Source: Methylorubrum rhodinum (GTDB lineage Bacteria; Pseudomonadota; Alphaproteobacteria; Rhizobiales; Beijerinckiaceae). Taken from it: a DNA stretch of 64,000 nt. Where the stretch lies: positions 1-64,000 of the forward strand of contig NZ_JACHOP010000015.1 of NCBI RefSeq assembly GCF_014199935.1, in the 5' to 3' direction. The notes under the pieces were generated by a model. That model saw only the letters and a program-made list of their open reading frames with translations, was not told the origin of the DNA and did not search any database. Both the position numbers and the translations under genes were made by a program. Positions 42,784 through 54,672 of this stretch are shown here, in pieces (within the stretch, counting starts at the first letter, position 1; each line of letters starts with the position of its first letter).

Positions 42784-44294
42784 TGGACCAGATGACACCG
42801 TTCGAGGTCGGCGAGGCGCGTGGGCGCCGGGATACCAGCCGAAGCCTCATCTCCTGGTTCATCGGGCTCGTGGCCGTGCCGACCGCGCTCGTGGGCGCCC
42901 TCGTCCTCGGCCTGAAGGTCGGCGAAGCCCGCTGGCCCCTGCCAGCCTGGCTGCCGGCCTCGATCTCCGCGCTCCTCGTCCGGGACGAGGTGGGCCCGGC
43001 ACCGGACGCACCCGTCCTCTACTACCGCGATCCCGACAAGGCGCTCTACGCGCTGGCTCCAGCCAAAACGCCCGATGGCCGCGACTACCGGCCCGTGCGC
43101 GTCGGCGCGGATGTGGACTTCGAGCCCAAGGCGGCGGAGCAGGCCGGTGTCAGCCAGACCGGCATGGCCCAGGCCGGGGATAAGAAGGTTCTCTACTACC
43201 GCAATCCGATGGGTCTGCCCGACACCTCACCGGTTCCGAAGAAGGACTCGATGGGGATGGACTACATCCCCGTCTACGAGGGCGAGGCCGAGGAAGGCAA
43301 CACCGTCAAGATCTCGCCCGGCAAGGTCCAGCGCACCGGCGTCCGCTCCGAGAGGGCCGAACGTCGCGTCGTCAGCCGAGCCGTGCGGGTGCCCGGCACC
43401 GTGACGCTTGACGAGCGTCGCGTCACCGTCGTGGCGACCCGCTCGGATGCCTATGTTGACAAGGTGGAGAACGTCACCACCGGCGACCGCGTCCGCAAAG
43501 GGCAGCCGCTGGTCGACATCTACTCGCCCGAGATCAATGCCGCGGCGGCCCAGCTCATCGCCAACCCGGGCTTCGACGGCTCGCGCCGACGCCTCCAGAA
43601 CCTGAACGTCCCAGCCGAGGTCATCGCCGAGATGGAGCGCACGCGGAAGGTGCCGATGGCCATCACTTGGTCCTCGCCCCGCGACGGCCTCGTGCTGCAG
43701 CGCACCGCTATTGAGGGCATGAAGGCCGCGGCCGGCGACACCCTGTTCCGGATCGCCGACATCTCGGTGATGTGGGTGCTGGCCGACGTGCCCGAGTACG
43801 ACCTCGGCAATGTCAAGGTCGGCCAGTCCGTCAGCGTGCGCGTGCGCGCGCTCCCCGGGCGCAGCTTCACCGGCAAGGTCGGGCTGATCTATCCGCAGGT
43901 GAACACGCAAACCCGCACCACCCGCGTGCGCATCGAGTTGCCGAACCCCGACGGGGTACTGCTGCCCGACATGTACGCCGACGTCGAGATCGGGACCGGG
44001 GCGACGAAGCCCGTCGTCGCGGTCCCGAACGATGCCGTCATCGACACGGGCGCACGCCAGGTCGTGCTCGTCGACAAGGGCGAGGGTCGCTTCGAACCCC
44101 GCGAGGTCAAGGTTGGCGCCCGCGGCGAGGGCTACACCGAGATCCGCGAGGGAGTGCAGGCTGGCGAGCAAGTCGTGACCGCGGCCAACTTCCTGATCGA
44201 TGCCGAGAGCAACCTGAAGGCGGCATTGCAGAGCATGGCCGCGCCCAAGTCCCCCGCCGAGCCCCGGGCGCAGGCCGAGGAGAAGGCAGAATGA
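42783..44294 (+). CDS. cusB: CusB-type RND periplasmic adaptor
   Basis: 503-residue adaptor linking CusA to an outer-membrane channel. N-terminal membrane anchor (GLVAVPTALVGALVLGL), then two heavy-metal-binding repeats (VLYYRDPDKALYAL...GRDYRPV and VLYYRNPMGLPDTS...GMDYIPVYEG), barrel-sandwich halves (VATRSDAYVDKVENV, KGQPLVDIYSPE), a short hairpin and the beta-barrel (MWVLADVPEYDLGNVKVGQ). The first metal-binding repeat lacks the Met/Ser-rich core of the second, so it is probably degenerate. ATG overlaps the previous stop. Confidence 0.92.
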   Translation: MDQMTPFEVGEARGRRDTSRSLISWFIGLVAVPTALVGALVLGLKVGEARWPLPAWLPASISALLVRDEVGPAPDAPVLYYRDPDKALYALAPAKTPDGRDYRPVRVGADVDFEPKAAEQAGVSQTGMAQAGDKKVLYYRNPMGLPDTSPVPKKDSMGMDYIPVYEGEAEEGNTVKISPGKVQRTGVRSERAERRVVSRAVRVPGTVTLDERRVTVVATRSDAYVDKVENVTTGDRVRKGQPLVDIYSPEINAAAAQLIANPGFDGSRRRLQNLNVPAEVIAEMERTRKVPMAITWSSPRDGLVLQRTAIEGMKAAAGDTLFRIADISVMWVLADVPEYDLGNVKVGQSVSVRVRALPGRSFTGKVGLIYPQVNTQTRTTRVRIELPNPDGVLLPDMYADVEIGTGATKPVVAVPNDAVIDTGARQVVLVDKGEGRFEPREVKVGARGEGYTEIREGVQAGEQVVTAANFLIDAESNLKAALQSMAAPKSPAEPRAQAEEKAE

Positions 44295-47200
44295 TCGCGC
44301 GCCTCATCGGCTGGTCGGCCCGCAACCTCGTCTTAGTCCTGATCGGCACCGTGTTCGTGGTGGCGGCTGGTCTCTACAGCGTGCGCACCCTGCCGCTCGA
44401 CGCCATCCCGGATCTCTCGGACGTGCAGACCATCGTCTACACCGAATACCCAGGTCAGGCGCCCCAGGTCATCGAGGATCAAGTCACCTACCCGCTCACC
44501 ACCGCCATGCTGACGGTGCCGAGGTCGAAGGTGGTGCGCGGCTTCTCGTTCTTCGGCGTGTCCTTCGTCTACGTGATCTTCGAGGACGGCACCGACCCCT
44601 ACTGGGCCCGCTCGCGCGTGCTCGAATACCTGAGCGCGGCGGGCAAGCGCCTGCCGTCCGGCGTGACGCCGACGCTCGGCCCCGACGCCACGGGCGTGGG
44701 TTGGGTCTACCAATACGCCATCGTGGCCAAGCAGCAGACGCTCGCCGAGCTGCGCTCGCTGCAGGACTGGGTCGTCCGCTTCGGCGCCTCGCGCGCCGAG
44801 GGTGTGGCCGAGGTCGCGGGCGTCGGCGGCTTCGTCAAGCAGTACAACGTCGTCGTCGACCCGAACCGCCTGCGCGCCCAGGGCATCAGCCTCAGCAAAC
44901 TCCGGGAGGCGATCCGGTCGAGCAACGCCGACGTCGGCGGCCGCACGGTCGAACTCTCCGAGTTCGAGTTCATGGTGCGCGGCCGCGGCTACCTGAAGAG
45001 CGTCGCCGACATCGAGAACATCGTGCTCAAGACCGCTGGCGGCACGCCGCTGCGGGTGCGGGACGTCGCCCGGGTCGAGCTCGGGCCGGACGAGCGGCGC
45101 GGTATCACCGAGATGAACGGTGAGGGCGAGGTCGCCGGCGGCATCATCCTGCAGCGCTTCGGCGCGAACGCCCTCAACGTCATTGAGGGCGCCAAGGCGC
45201 GCCTCGCCGAGGTGGCGGCCAGCCTGCCCAAGGGCACCGAGATCCTGCCGGTCTACGACCGCTCGCAACTCATCGAGGCGGCCATCGAGACGCTCAAGGG
45301 GACACTTGTCGAGGAGAGCGTCATTGTGGCGCTCGTCTGCATCGTGTTCCTGCTGCACCTGCGCAGCGCTCTGGTGGCCATCCTGATGCTGCCGGTCGGC
45401 ATCCTGATGGCACTCGGCGCCATGCATCTCCTCGGGATAGGCGCCAACATCATGAGCCTGGGCGGCATCGCCATCGCGGTCGGCGCCATGATCGACGCCG
45501 CCATCGTGATGATCGAGAACGCCCACAAGCACCTGGAGCGGGCGCCCCCAGGCAAGCCCCGGGTCGAGATCCTGGTCGAGGCGGCGGCAGAGGTCGGCCC
45601 CTCACTGTTCTTCTCGCTCCTCGTGATCACGGTCTCGTTCCTGCCCATCTTTACCCTGGAGAGCCAAGAGGGGCGGCTGTTCGGACCGCTCGCCTTCACC
45701 AAGACCTTCGCCATGGCAGCAGCGGCCCTGCTCTCGGTGACGCTGGTCCCGGCGCTGATGGTGCTGTTCGTGCGGGGCCGCATCATCCCGGAGCACAAGA
45801 ACCCCCTCAACCGCTTCCTGATCTGGGTCTACCGGCCGGTCATCCATGGCGTACTTCGGGCCAAGGTCCTGACCATCTTGCTCGCGTTCGTGACGCTCGG
45901 CGCCACGATCTGGCCCGCGCGCCAACTCGGCTCCGAGTTCATGCCGGACCTGAACGAGGGCACCCTGATGTACATGCCCACGACCTTGCCGGGCATCTCG
46001 GTGACGAAGGCAGGCGAGTTGCTGGCGACGCAGGATCGCATCATCAAGTCGTTTCCCGAAGTCGCCTCGGTCTACGGCAAGGCGGGGCGCGCCTCGACGG
46101 CGACCGACCCCGCGCCGACGGAAATGTTCGAGACCATCATTAGCCTCAAGCCGAAGAGCGAGTGGCGCCCGGGCGTGACGCTCGCGAGCCTGAAGGCGGA
46201 GATGGATCAGGCGCTCCAGTTCCCGGGCGTTTCGAACGCCTGGACGCAGCCGATCCGTGCCCGCATCGACATGCTGGCCACCGGCATCCGCACGCCGGTC
46301 GGCATCAAGGTCTACGGCAAGGATCTGGCCGAGATGGAGAAGGTCTCCCGCGAGGTCGAGGCGGTGGTGCGGGCCGTGCCGGGCACGTCGAGCGCGTACG
46401 CGGAGCGCGTGATCGGCGGCTACTTCCTCGACATTACGCCGGACCGCGAGGCGCTCGGGCGCTACGGCCTGATGGTCGGCGACGTGCAGGACGTCATCGC
46501 GACGGCGCTCGGGGGTGATACGGTCACCAACACGGTCGAAGGCCGCGAGCGCTATACCGTGAACGTGCGCTATCCGAGGGCCTTCCGCTCGGACCCGCAA
46601 GCCATCGCGACTGAGGTGCAGGTGCCCATGCCGGATGGCGGTACCGTGCCGCTCGGCGAGGTCGCCAAGGTGCAGCTCACCCGGGGGCCGACCTCGATCC
46701 GAACCGAGAACGGGCAACTCGCGGTCTACATCTTCGTCGACATAACGGGCCGCGACCTCGGCGGCTACGTTGCTGAGGCGCGCCAAGCTGTGGCGAACGA
46801 GGTCAAGCTTCCCCAGGGCACGACGCTCCAGTGGAGCGGCCAGTTCGAGTACCTGGAGCGAGCCGAGGCCCGGCTGAAGATCGTCGTGCCAGTCACCCTG
46901 CTGATCATCTTCCTGCTGCTCTACCTGAACTTCCGGCGCCTGACCGAAACACTGATCGTGATGCTGTCCCTGCCGTTCTCGCTGGTGGGCGGGGTCTGGC
47001 TGCTGTGGTGGATGGGCTTCAACATGTCGGTCGCGGTGGCGGTGGGCTTCATCGCGCTCGCCGGCGTCGCCGCCGAGACCGGCGTCATCATGCTGATCTA
47101 CCTCGATCACGCCTGGGACGAGCAGCGCGCCGAGGCTGCCGCCGCGGGCCGCGAGGTGACGCGTGCGGACCTTTACCGGGCCATCATGGTGGGCGCGGTC

Positions 47201-47485
47201 GAGCGGGTGCGGCCGAAGATGATGACGGTTGTCGCCATCATGGCCGGGCTCGTGCCGATCCTGTGGAGCACGGGCGCGGGCTCGGAGGTGATGCAGCGGA
47301 TCGCGGTGCCGATGATCGGCGGCATGGTGTCCTCGACGGTGCTGACCCTCGTCGTCATCCCGGCCATCTACGGCCTAGTGAAGGCGCGCGGGCTTCCACA
47401 CCGGGCTCGGTCCGGGACCGGGGCGGCGAGGCCCGACCGAGCCGAGGTTCGCGTGCAGCCTCCGCCGGTCAATCCTGCCGAATGA
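44291..47485 (+). CDS. cusA: CusA-type Cu/Ag RND efflux permease
   Basis: 1064 residues. Helix-4 motif AVGAMIDAAIVMIENAHKHLE marks the Cu(I)/Ag(I) class. The three periplasmic methionine sites of CusA are matched in TLMYMPTTLPGIS, PTEMFETII and RIDMLATGIRT. Twelve membrane helices, intact. It drives monovalent metal from cytoplasm or periplasm to the outside. No CusC-type outer-membrane channel gene is in the window, so TolC or a remote gene must serve. Confidence 0.95.
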   Translation: MIARLIGWSARNLVLVLIGTVFVVAAGLYSVRTLPLDAIPDLSDVQTIVYTEYPGQAPQVIEDQVTYPLTTAMLTVPRSKVVRGFSFFGVSFVYVIFEDGTDPYWARSRVLEYLSAAGKRLPSGVTPTLGPDATGVGWVYQYAIVAKQQTLAELRSLQDWVVRFGASRAEGVAEVAGVGGFVKQYNVVVDPNRLRAQGISLSKLREAIRSSNADVGGRTVELSEFEFMVRGRGYLKSVADIENIVLKTAGGTPLRVRDVARVELGPDERRGITEMNGEGEVAGGIILQRFGANALNVIEGAKARLAEVAASLPKGTEILPVYDRSQLIEAAIETLKGTLVEESVIVALVCIVFLLHLRSALVAILMLPVGILMALGAMHLLGIGANIMSLGGIAIAVGAMIDAAIVMIENAHKHLERAPPGKPRVEILVEAAAEVGPSLFFSLLVITVSFLPIFTLESQEGRLFGPLAFTKTFAMAAAALLSVTLVPALMVLFVRGRIIPEHKNPLNRFLIWVYRPVIHGVLRAKVLTILLAFVTLGATIWPARQLGSEFMPDLNEGTLMYMPTTLPGISVTKAGELLATQDRIIKSFPEVASVYGKAGRASTATDPAPTEMFETIISLKPKSEWRPGVTLASLKAEMDQALQFPGVSNAWTQPIRARIDMLATGIRTPVGIKVYGKDLAEMEKVSREVEAVVRAVPGTSSAYAERVIGGYFLDITPDREALGRYGLMVGDVQDVIATALGGDTVTNTVEGRERYTVNVRYPRAFRSDPQAIATEVQVPMPDGGTVPLGEVAKVQLTRGPTSIRTENGQLAVYIFVDITGRDLGGYVAEARQAVANEVKLPQGTTLQWSGQFEYLERAEARLKIVVPVTLLIIFLLLYLNFRRLTETLIVMLSLPFSLVGGVWLLWWMGFNMSVAVAVGFIALAGVAAETGVIMLIYLDHAWDEQRAEAAAAGREVTRADLYRAIMVGAVERVRPKMMTVVAIMAGLVPILWSTGAGSEVMQRIAVPMIGGMVSSTVLTLVVIPAIYGLVKARGLPHRARSGTGAARPDRAEVRVQPPPVNPAE

Positions 47486-47557
47486 GCGCGGAACTGCCCC
47501 CGCAACTCCGGTCATCGGGACGAGCAGTCATCCGCAAACGGGAGGAAGTCGGAAACC

Positions 47558-48553
47558 ATGCCGCGGAGCGTCCTGGATTGTCTCGTGATTGGCGGTGGAC
47601 CGGCTGGCCTGACGGCCGCCATCTACCTGGCCCGGTATCGCAGGCGCTTCCAGGTGGTTGACGCCGGCCGGAGCCGGGCCGTCCTGATCCCGACCTCGCA
47701 TAACCACGCGGGCTTTCCCGAGGGCATCAACGGGCGGGTGCTTCTAGGCCGGATGACGGAGCAGGCGCGCAAGTACGGTGCGCATATCGTCCCGGGTTCC
47801 GTCACGCGCCTGGAGCGCCGGCCAGACGGCGTCTTCCTCGCCACGCTCGACGGGGAGCCGATCCCGGCCCGGACTATCCTGCTGGCGACCGGCGTGGTCG
47901 ACCGGGAGCCGGAACTGCCGGCTGTGTCGGACGTGATCCGGCGTGGGCTGGTGCGCCATTGCGGGATCTGCGACGGCTACGAGGCGATGGGCCAGCGCGT
48001 CGGAGTCATCGGACAGGGCAACAGCGGCCTGCACGAAGCCCTGTTCCTGCGGACCTATGCCTCCGACATCACCCTGCTGTCACTTGGTCGGCCCCTGACG
48101 CTGACGGCGGAGGAGCGCCGGCAGGCGGCACAGGCCGAGATCGCGGTCGTCGAGGAGCCGGTCAGGCGCGTGGTCGTCGAGGGGGATCAGGTCCGTGCAC
48201 TCAATATGCTCAGCGGGGTGTGCCGGTCGTTCGACGTGCTCTACGCGGCGCTGGGCAGCGCGGCCAGGTCCGAGCTTGTTCGTGGCCTCGACACGCATCT
48301 GGACGACAAAGGCTGCGTGGTGACGGACGAGCACCAGCGCAGTTCGACGGATGGACTATTCGCCGCCGGCGACGTGGTGCGCAGCCTCGACCAGATCAGC
48401 GTCGCGATGGGCCAGGCCGCCATCGCCGCGACGGCGATCCACAACCGGCTACGCGGGGTTCCATCGCCGAGAGAGGCGCCCGACGACACCCTCTCGTTCT
48501 CACCCCAGGACCTGTGCACCTGCTGTTCGCCGCTCGATGCAAGACGGCGCTGA
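47558..48553 (+). CDS. Thioredoxin-reductase-like FAD oxidoreductase
   Basis: 331-residue NAD(P)H:FAD oxidoreductase. FAD motif [19 protein letters not shown], a GHIVPG-like loop, [13 protein letters not shown], redox pair [10 protein letters not shown] (CxxC near 137-140), NAD motif [14 protein letters not shown], and FAAGDVV near the end. The tail adds DLCTCCSP, a second Cys cluster absent from ordinary TrxB. It follows cusA by 72 bases on the same strand. Reduction of thiols tied up by metals is a reasonable role; it is too short and lacks the domains to be MerA. Confidence 0.85.
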   Translation: MPRSVLDCLVIGGGPAGLTAAIYLARYRRRFQVVDAGRSRAVLIPTSHNHAGFPEGINGRVLLGRMTEQARKYGAHIVPGSVTRLERRPDGVFLATLDGEPIPARTILLATGVVDREPELPAVSDVIRRGLVRHCGICDGYEAMGQRVGVIGQGNSGLHEALFLRTYASDITLLSLGRPLTLTAEERRQAAQAEIAVVEEPVRRVVVEGDQVRALNMLSGVCRSFDVLYAALGSAARSELVRGLDTHLDDKGCVVTDEHQRSSTDGLFAAGDVVRSLDQISVAMGQAAIAATAIHNRLRGVPSPREAPDDTLSFSPQDLCTCCSPLDARRR

Positions 48554-48674
48554 GTCTCTGCACGGGCGCCATTGCGATGCGAGTGGTCAGGGGTGAAATC
48601 CCTCGGCGCCCGCGGCCCTGCCGCGGCGACCCACTCGGTTAGCGCTCGCTCTCGACCTCGGAGCTCGTTCCCGC

Positions 48675-48956
48675 ATGCTGAACGCTTCTCAAGTGACGAG
48701 CCTTGCAACGCACGCGCTGGAACTGATGATCGGCGTCGGTGCCATCCTCGGACTCGTTCTCCTGACGCGTGGTCGTCGTGCCGAGTTCGGGCTGGTACTC
48801 ATGGCCGCAGCCATGGCCGTCGTGGTCCGGAAACCGCGCGTGCAGTTGGGGATGGTCGGGATCGGCGCCTATGTGGCCCGCTTCCTGGGTGGTCTGTGGC
48901 TGTTACTCGGCCCCGGATCACCGGGTCCTGGCGGACCGGCAGCACCCCGCGGATGA
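48675..48956 (+). CDS. Small membrane protein, unknown
   Basis: 93 residues, three hydrophobic segments (ALELMIGVGAILGLVLLTRG, FGLVLMAAAMAVVV, VGIGAYVARFLGGLWLLLG). No ribosome-binding site stands out. Retained because the hydrophobic pattern is coherent; it could still be a chance frame. Confidence 0.4.
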   Translation: MLNASQVTSLATHALELMIGVGAILGLVLLTRGRRAEFGLVLMAAAMAVVVRKPRVQLGMVGIGAYVARFLGGLWLLLGPGSPGPGGPAAPRG

Positions 48957-49181
48957 GTGGCCGACAGCGTGCGGCGAAGGGCGAGCACAGGTTCTCGCGC
49001 ACGGCCCCGAAGCCCCGCACGCTCTTGTCGAGAGTGCTTCCGTGTCGGTTACCAGCGTCAGCCCGGACCGATCTGTTTGGTCAGTCTCTCCGGAAAACAC
49101 TCCTCCTGTAACTGTTCGCCTGCCATTCAGAATTCATACAAGACGCAGCACGCGCCAAGGAGAACCAGGGAAGGACTTGGC

Positions 49182-49432
49182 ATGGAGCGCATGTTTTTGC
49201 GCTACTCCTTGGAGAACTCATTACGTCGACCGGAGCGATCTACGCCTCTGGGGGTTGGGTGGACATCGTCCCGCCCCGTATTCGTCCGGGTGCACACCGA
49301 AACCCGTCCCGGGCACCGGAGCCGGTCGATAGCGGCTCGGTGACGGGATCGGTCAACAAGACGCCTGCCCGATCCAAGCGTCCCTCCCGGCCAGGCCACG
49401 CGGGAAGCCCTAACGCGACGGCTATGCTGTGA
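49182..49432 (+). pseudogene. Decayed copy of the GW-x-D-x-VPPR secreted protein
   Basis: The mature part GGWVDIVPPRIRPGAHRN...RPSRPGHAG matches the product of 39084 (GWMDNVPPRFRPGAH...RPGAHF). A signal-like stretch (FALLLGELITSTGAIYASGG) lies in the same frame, but no start codon does: the ATGs at 49182 and 49191 are one frame off. A single-base change near 49182-49196, which includes a run of five T, would restore it. A GTAACT at about 49111 without a proper CGAA may be its worn-out promoter. Confidence 0.55.
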
Positions 49433-49581
49433 GCCGTGCTCCTGCGCAAGAAGGGCCGGCGAGCGGCAATCGCGTGCGCACCTGGCACCGGATTGCGCCG
49501 AAGCACGGTACAAACGTTTCTCTCATCCGGGCGTGAAAAAGCGCAACTGTCGGCCGCCCGCAGATAGGAGGTCGGCGAGTT

Positions 49582-49607
49582 GTAACCTTTCCCGGACCGG
49601 GTCCGAA
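49582..49607 (+). promoter_or_regulatory. SigF-type promoter of the CusF operon
   Basis: GTAACC (49582-49587), 16 bases, CGAA (49604-49607). Exact consensus, 117 bases before the ATG at 49725. Confidence 0.78.
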
Positions 49608-49724
49608 GTTTGTTGTGAAGGGGCCGCACGCGCGTGGCCTCCGCCTCGAAGGAGCATCCAGGATCTCGCGACGGTGGCGCCCTTGGTGCCCCGGCCAGCC
49701 GGACCAGGAAGGGAAGGAACACCG

Positions 49725-50102
49725 ATGTCTGATTTTGGCCAGTCGAGCCGAAAGGGTGCGCTGACCGCGGCCGTCGCCGCGCTGCTGCTTGCAGGAGGCG
49801 TTGAGGCGCAGGCCGCGCCGATGGGCGACATGCCCGGTATGAGCGGCAAGGCTGGCGCGGAGAGCGGAAAGCAGCAGACGGCCAGCGCCACTGGAACCGT
49901 CTCGGCCGTGAACGCGAGCCAGCACAAGGTGACCTTCGACCACGAGCCGATCCCGGCGATCAACTGGCCCGCCATGCACATGGAGTTTCCGGTCGCCCAG
50001 TCGGTCGATCTCTCGAAGGTCAAGCCGGGCGAGAAGGTCAAGTTTACCCTAAGTGGGAGCAAAGGTTCCTACACCGTTCAGTCGATCACTCCGGCCCAGT
50101 AG
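49725..50102 (+). CDS. cusF: CusF-like periplasmic copper-binding protein
   Basis: 125 residues: signal peptide, Met-rich MGDMPGMSGK linker and the CusF beta-barrel with INWPAMHMEF, which carries the Trp and two Met that cap Cu(I) in CusF, plus a His further up (KVTFDHEPIP). GAAGGGAAGGAA precedes the ATG. Hands copper to the Cus pump encoded 5 kb upstream. First gene after an exact SigF-type promoter. Confidence 0.9.
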   Translation: MSDFGQSSRKGALTAAVAALLLAGGVEAQAAPMGDMPGMSGKAGAESGKQQTASATGTVSAVNASQHKVTFDHEPIPAINWPAMHMEFPVAQSVDLSKVKPGEKVKFTLSGSKGSYTVQSITPAQ

Positions 50103-50126
50103 GGCAAACAGGCCGGAGGGCACGCT

Positions 50127-50564
50127 ATGATTCACCGCCGTACGCTCCTCGGCGTTCTTCTTGCAGTGACCGCGCCGTCCATGGCCGCGGCGGAAGGCGC
50201 CCCGACCGCCATTCTCTATAAGAACCCCCAGTGCCAGTGCTGCGACGCCTACGCCAAGGTGCTCCAGAGCAGCGGGATTGCGGTCACCGTCAAGGAGACT
50301 CCCGCGCTTGCGGCGCTCAAGCGCGAGCACGGAGTGCCCGAGCCGCTCCAGGGCTGCCATACGCTGCTCGTCGACGGCTACGTCGTCGAGGGGCACGTGC
50401 CAATCGCCGCCGTCAAGCGGCTACTAGCTGAGCGGCCCGCCATCAGGGGCATATCGCTGCCGGGCATGCCGGCGGGCTCGCCGGGCATGGACGGGGAGAA
50501 GATGGGGCCGTTCACGGTCTACGAGATCGGCGACAGCACCCCGAAGGTCTTCGCGCGCGAGTAG
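50127..50564 (+). CDS. DUF411 periplasmic metal-binding protein
   Basis: 145 residues: signal peptide with RR near the start (MIHRRTLLGVLLAVTAPSMAAA), then NPQCQCCDAYAKVL (C-x-C-C), GCHTLLVDGYVVEGHVP, and LPGMPAGSPGMDG. Closely similar to the product of 3762-4238. Follows cusF by 24 bases; a copper-resistance role is supported by context, not by known chemistry. Confidence 0.87.
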   Translation: MIHRRTLLGVLLAVTAPSMAAAEGAPTAILYKNPQCQCCDAYAKVLQSSGIAVTVKETPALAALKREHGVPEPLQGCHTLLVDGYVVEGHVPIAAVKRLLAERPAIRGISLPGMPAGSPGMDGEKMGPFTVYEIGDSTPKVFARE

Positions 50565-50611
50565 CGCGAAGGCAGGACTATCTCGAAACGCACATTCGAC
50601 AGGAGAAGTCT

Positions 50612-50875
50612 ATGTCCAAGATCTTGCAACTCGCACCCGCCGCTCTCGGCCTTGCTCTGTTTGCCGGCATCGCCGCTGCCTCGGCCGAACCAGCCACGAA
50701 CCCTGCGCCCTCCGACAAGGGGACGATGGGCGGCATGATGCAGGGTGACGGCATGATGCCGATGATGCAGGAAATGTCGAAGATGATGGGGAACTGCAAC
50801 AAGATGATGCAGACCATGATGGACCGGCAGAACCAGGGCGGGTCTGGCCAGCAGAATCCGGATAGGCGCGGCTGA
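50612..50875 (+). CDS. Met-rich exported protein
   Basis: 87 residues: signal peptide (LGLALFAGIAAASAEP), then about 16 Met in 50 residues (GGMMQGDGMMPMMQEMSKMM, MMQTMMDRQ). Such Met-rich tails bind Cu(I)/Ag(I). Same operon as cusF and DUF411. AGGAGA precedes the ATG. Confidence 0.75.
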   Translation: MSKILQLAPAALGLALFAGIAAASAEPATNPAPSDKGTMGGMMQGDGMMPMMQEMSKMMGNCNKMMQTMMDRQNQGGSGQQNPDRRG

Positions 50876-51151
50876 GCCAGGGACGCGCGCTGGCCCTTTG
50901 CCCATGAGGGCCACGCACGCGGACCGGGCCTACCGCGCCCGTGATTGGATTGTCGGCCGGCGAGTTCCGCCCACAGCTGAGCTTTATGCTCCACCTTGCG
51001 GGGTCCACTCTGGGCAACCGTCCTGGCCCCCTTGCCCCGGCCTGCATCATCTCAGCCGGTCGGGGCCTTTTACCACGAACGGGAGGCCAGCGCCCGGTTC
51101 TCGTAGTTCCAACGGATCGGGAAAACCGGATTTGCAAACGAGGAACTCACG

Positions 51152-51457
51152 ATGCCTAAACAGGATTGGCGCAAGAGCCCGAACGTCGCAACCGGGCCGA
51201 GTACCGCTCCCGAGCCTTCGGCGACGCAAACCCGCGTTCGCGGTGGAACGGGCTGCGGCATGGGTCGTGGTTCTATGGCCATGATCGTGGCGGTGCTGAG
51301 CGGTGTGGCGCTCGGGGCAATCCTGTTCGACGGAGGAGCAGAGGGTGTTGCCCAGGTCGGCGGCTGGGCGTCCCTGGTGTTCCTGCTGCCCTGCCTGCTG
51401 ATGTCCGGGGCCATGATGATGATGGGCGATAGCTCCGGGTCGGACCGCAAGCGCTAA
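51152..51457 (+). CDS. Small membrane protein, unknown
   Basis: 101 residues: a polar N-terminus, then two hydrophobic helices (MAMIVAVLSGVALGAILF and WASLVFLLPCLLMSGAMMMMG) with a Met-rich end. Resembles small membrane proteins of copper loci in layout only. The 276 bases before it hold no gene I can support. Confidence 0.55.
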   Translation: MPKQDWRKSPNVATGPSTAPEPSATQTRVRGGTGCGMGRGSMAMIVAVLSGVALGAILFDGGAEGVAQVGGWASLVFLLPCLLMSGAMMMMGDSSGSDRKR

Positions 51458-51972
51458 GGTGCACCGCGGGTTGCCCGTCCTCTAACGCCCGGGTGGTGTT
51501 GGCCGGCTCTGCCGTGCTCAGGAGGATCGAACGGTGAGCGATCGGGAGCGAAGGAGTATTGACCTTCGTCGGATCGCCGTTGTCACCGTGTCGGGTTCGG
51601 GCATCTTCGCCGGCGGCCCTGCCCGGACGCTCGAATGCCCGCTCCCGCACCCTACGGGAACTCCGACCGCGATTGAGCAGACGGCTGAGGACGTTCGGAC
51701 TTACGCAGAGTTGCTGGCGGTTCAGGGCACCGGGGCAGTGCCGGAGATCGTCTCGCAGCTGAGACAGGCTCATCCCGGTGCTACGGCCGCCGAGATCGTG
51801 AACGTCTTGGTGACCGATTACTGTCCCATCGTGAACGGGAACGCATGCCTGGAAGAAGGGCATAGAGGGCACACTACACGGCATTCTCCTCGCGTCTCAT
51901 GCAGAAGCTGGCCGCGGGTGACGGGCGGTAGCCGCGGCCCGGGCGAAACTGCGGCTGAGGAGGTCATCGCTT

Positions 51973-54348
<2,376 letters not shown>

Positions 54349-54672
54349 AACGAGATTGTACACGGGGAGCGCTCGCTTAAGGAACTGCCGTCCGTTCTCT
54401 GAACCGCGCCGGGTTCTCCGGAGGCTGTTTGATTTGGGTCAGGTGGCGAGGGCCTGCCCCTCGGCCTGAGCGAAGTAGCGCGCTTCCGCCTCAGAGGCAG
54501 GCATGTTGCTGACTGGCTCGAGCGGCCGGAGATTGTTGGACCGGCGGCTGGTCTGAATGTGGCGAACTCGACCGCCTCGACGGAGCGCCACGGCTTTTAA
54601 ATTGGCTATGATAATGCAGTTTATCGCAGAGAATTTGTGGATCGTTAGGATCCGGGCGGTTAAGCTCGCACC
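54349..54672. other. Intergenic, AT-rich stretch before the recombinase
   Basis: 324 bases with no gene. Bases 54594-54640 are AT-rich against a GC-rich background and contain two similar elements, GATAATGCAG and TTTATCGCAG. These could be recombinase binding arms or an attachment site, but I cannot define a core. Confidence 0.35.

Noticed and set aside
47558..48553. Mercuric reductase MerA for the merR operon
   Set aside because: Only 331 residues, TrxB-type CGIC motif, no dimerisation domain or C-terminal vicinal Cys pair of MerA, and 15 kb from merR.
49105..49135. Further SigF-type promoter at GTAACT
   Set aside because: No CGAA at 16 bases; kept only as a possible degenerate site of the decayed peptide gene.
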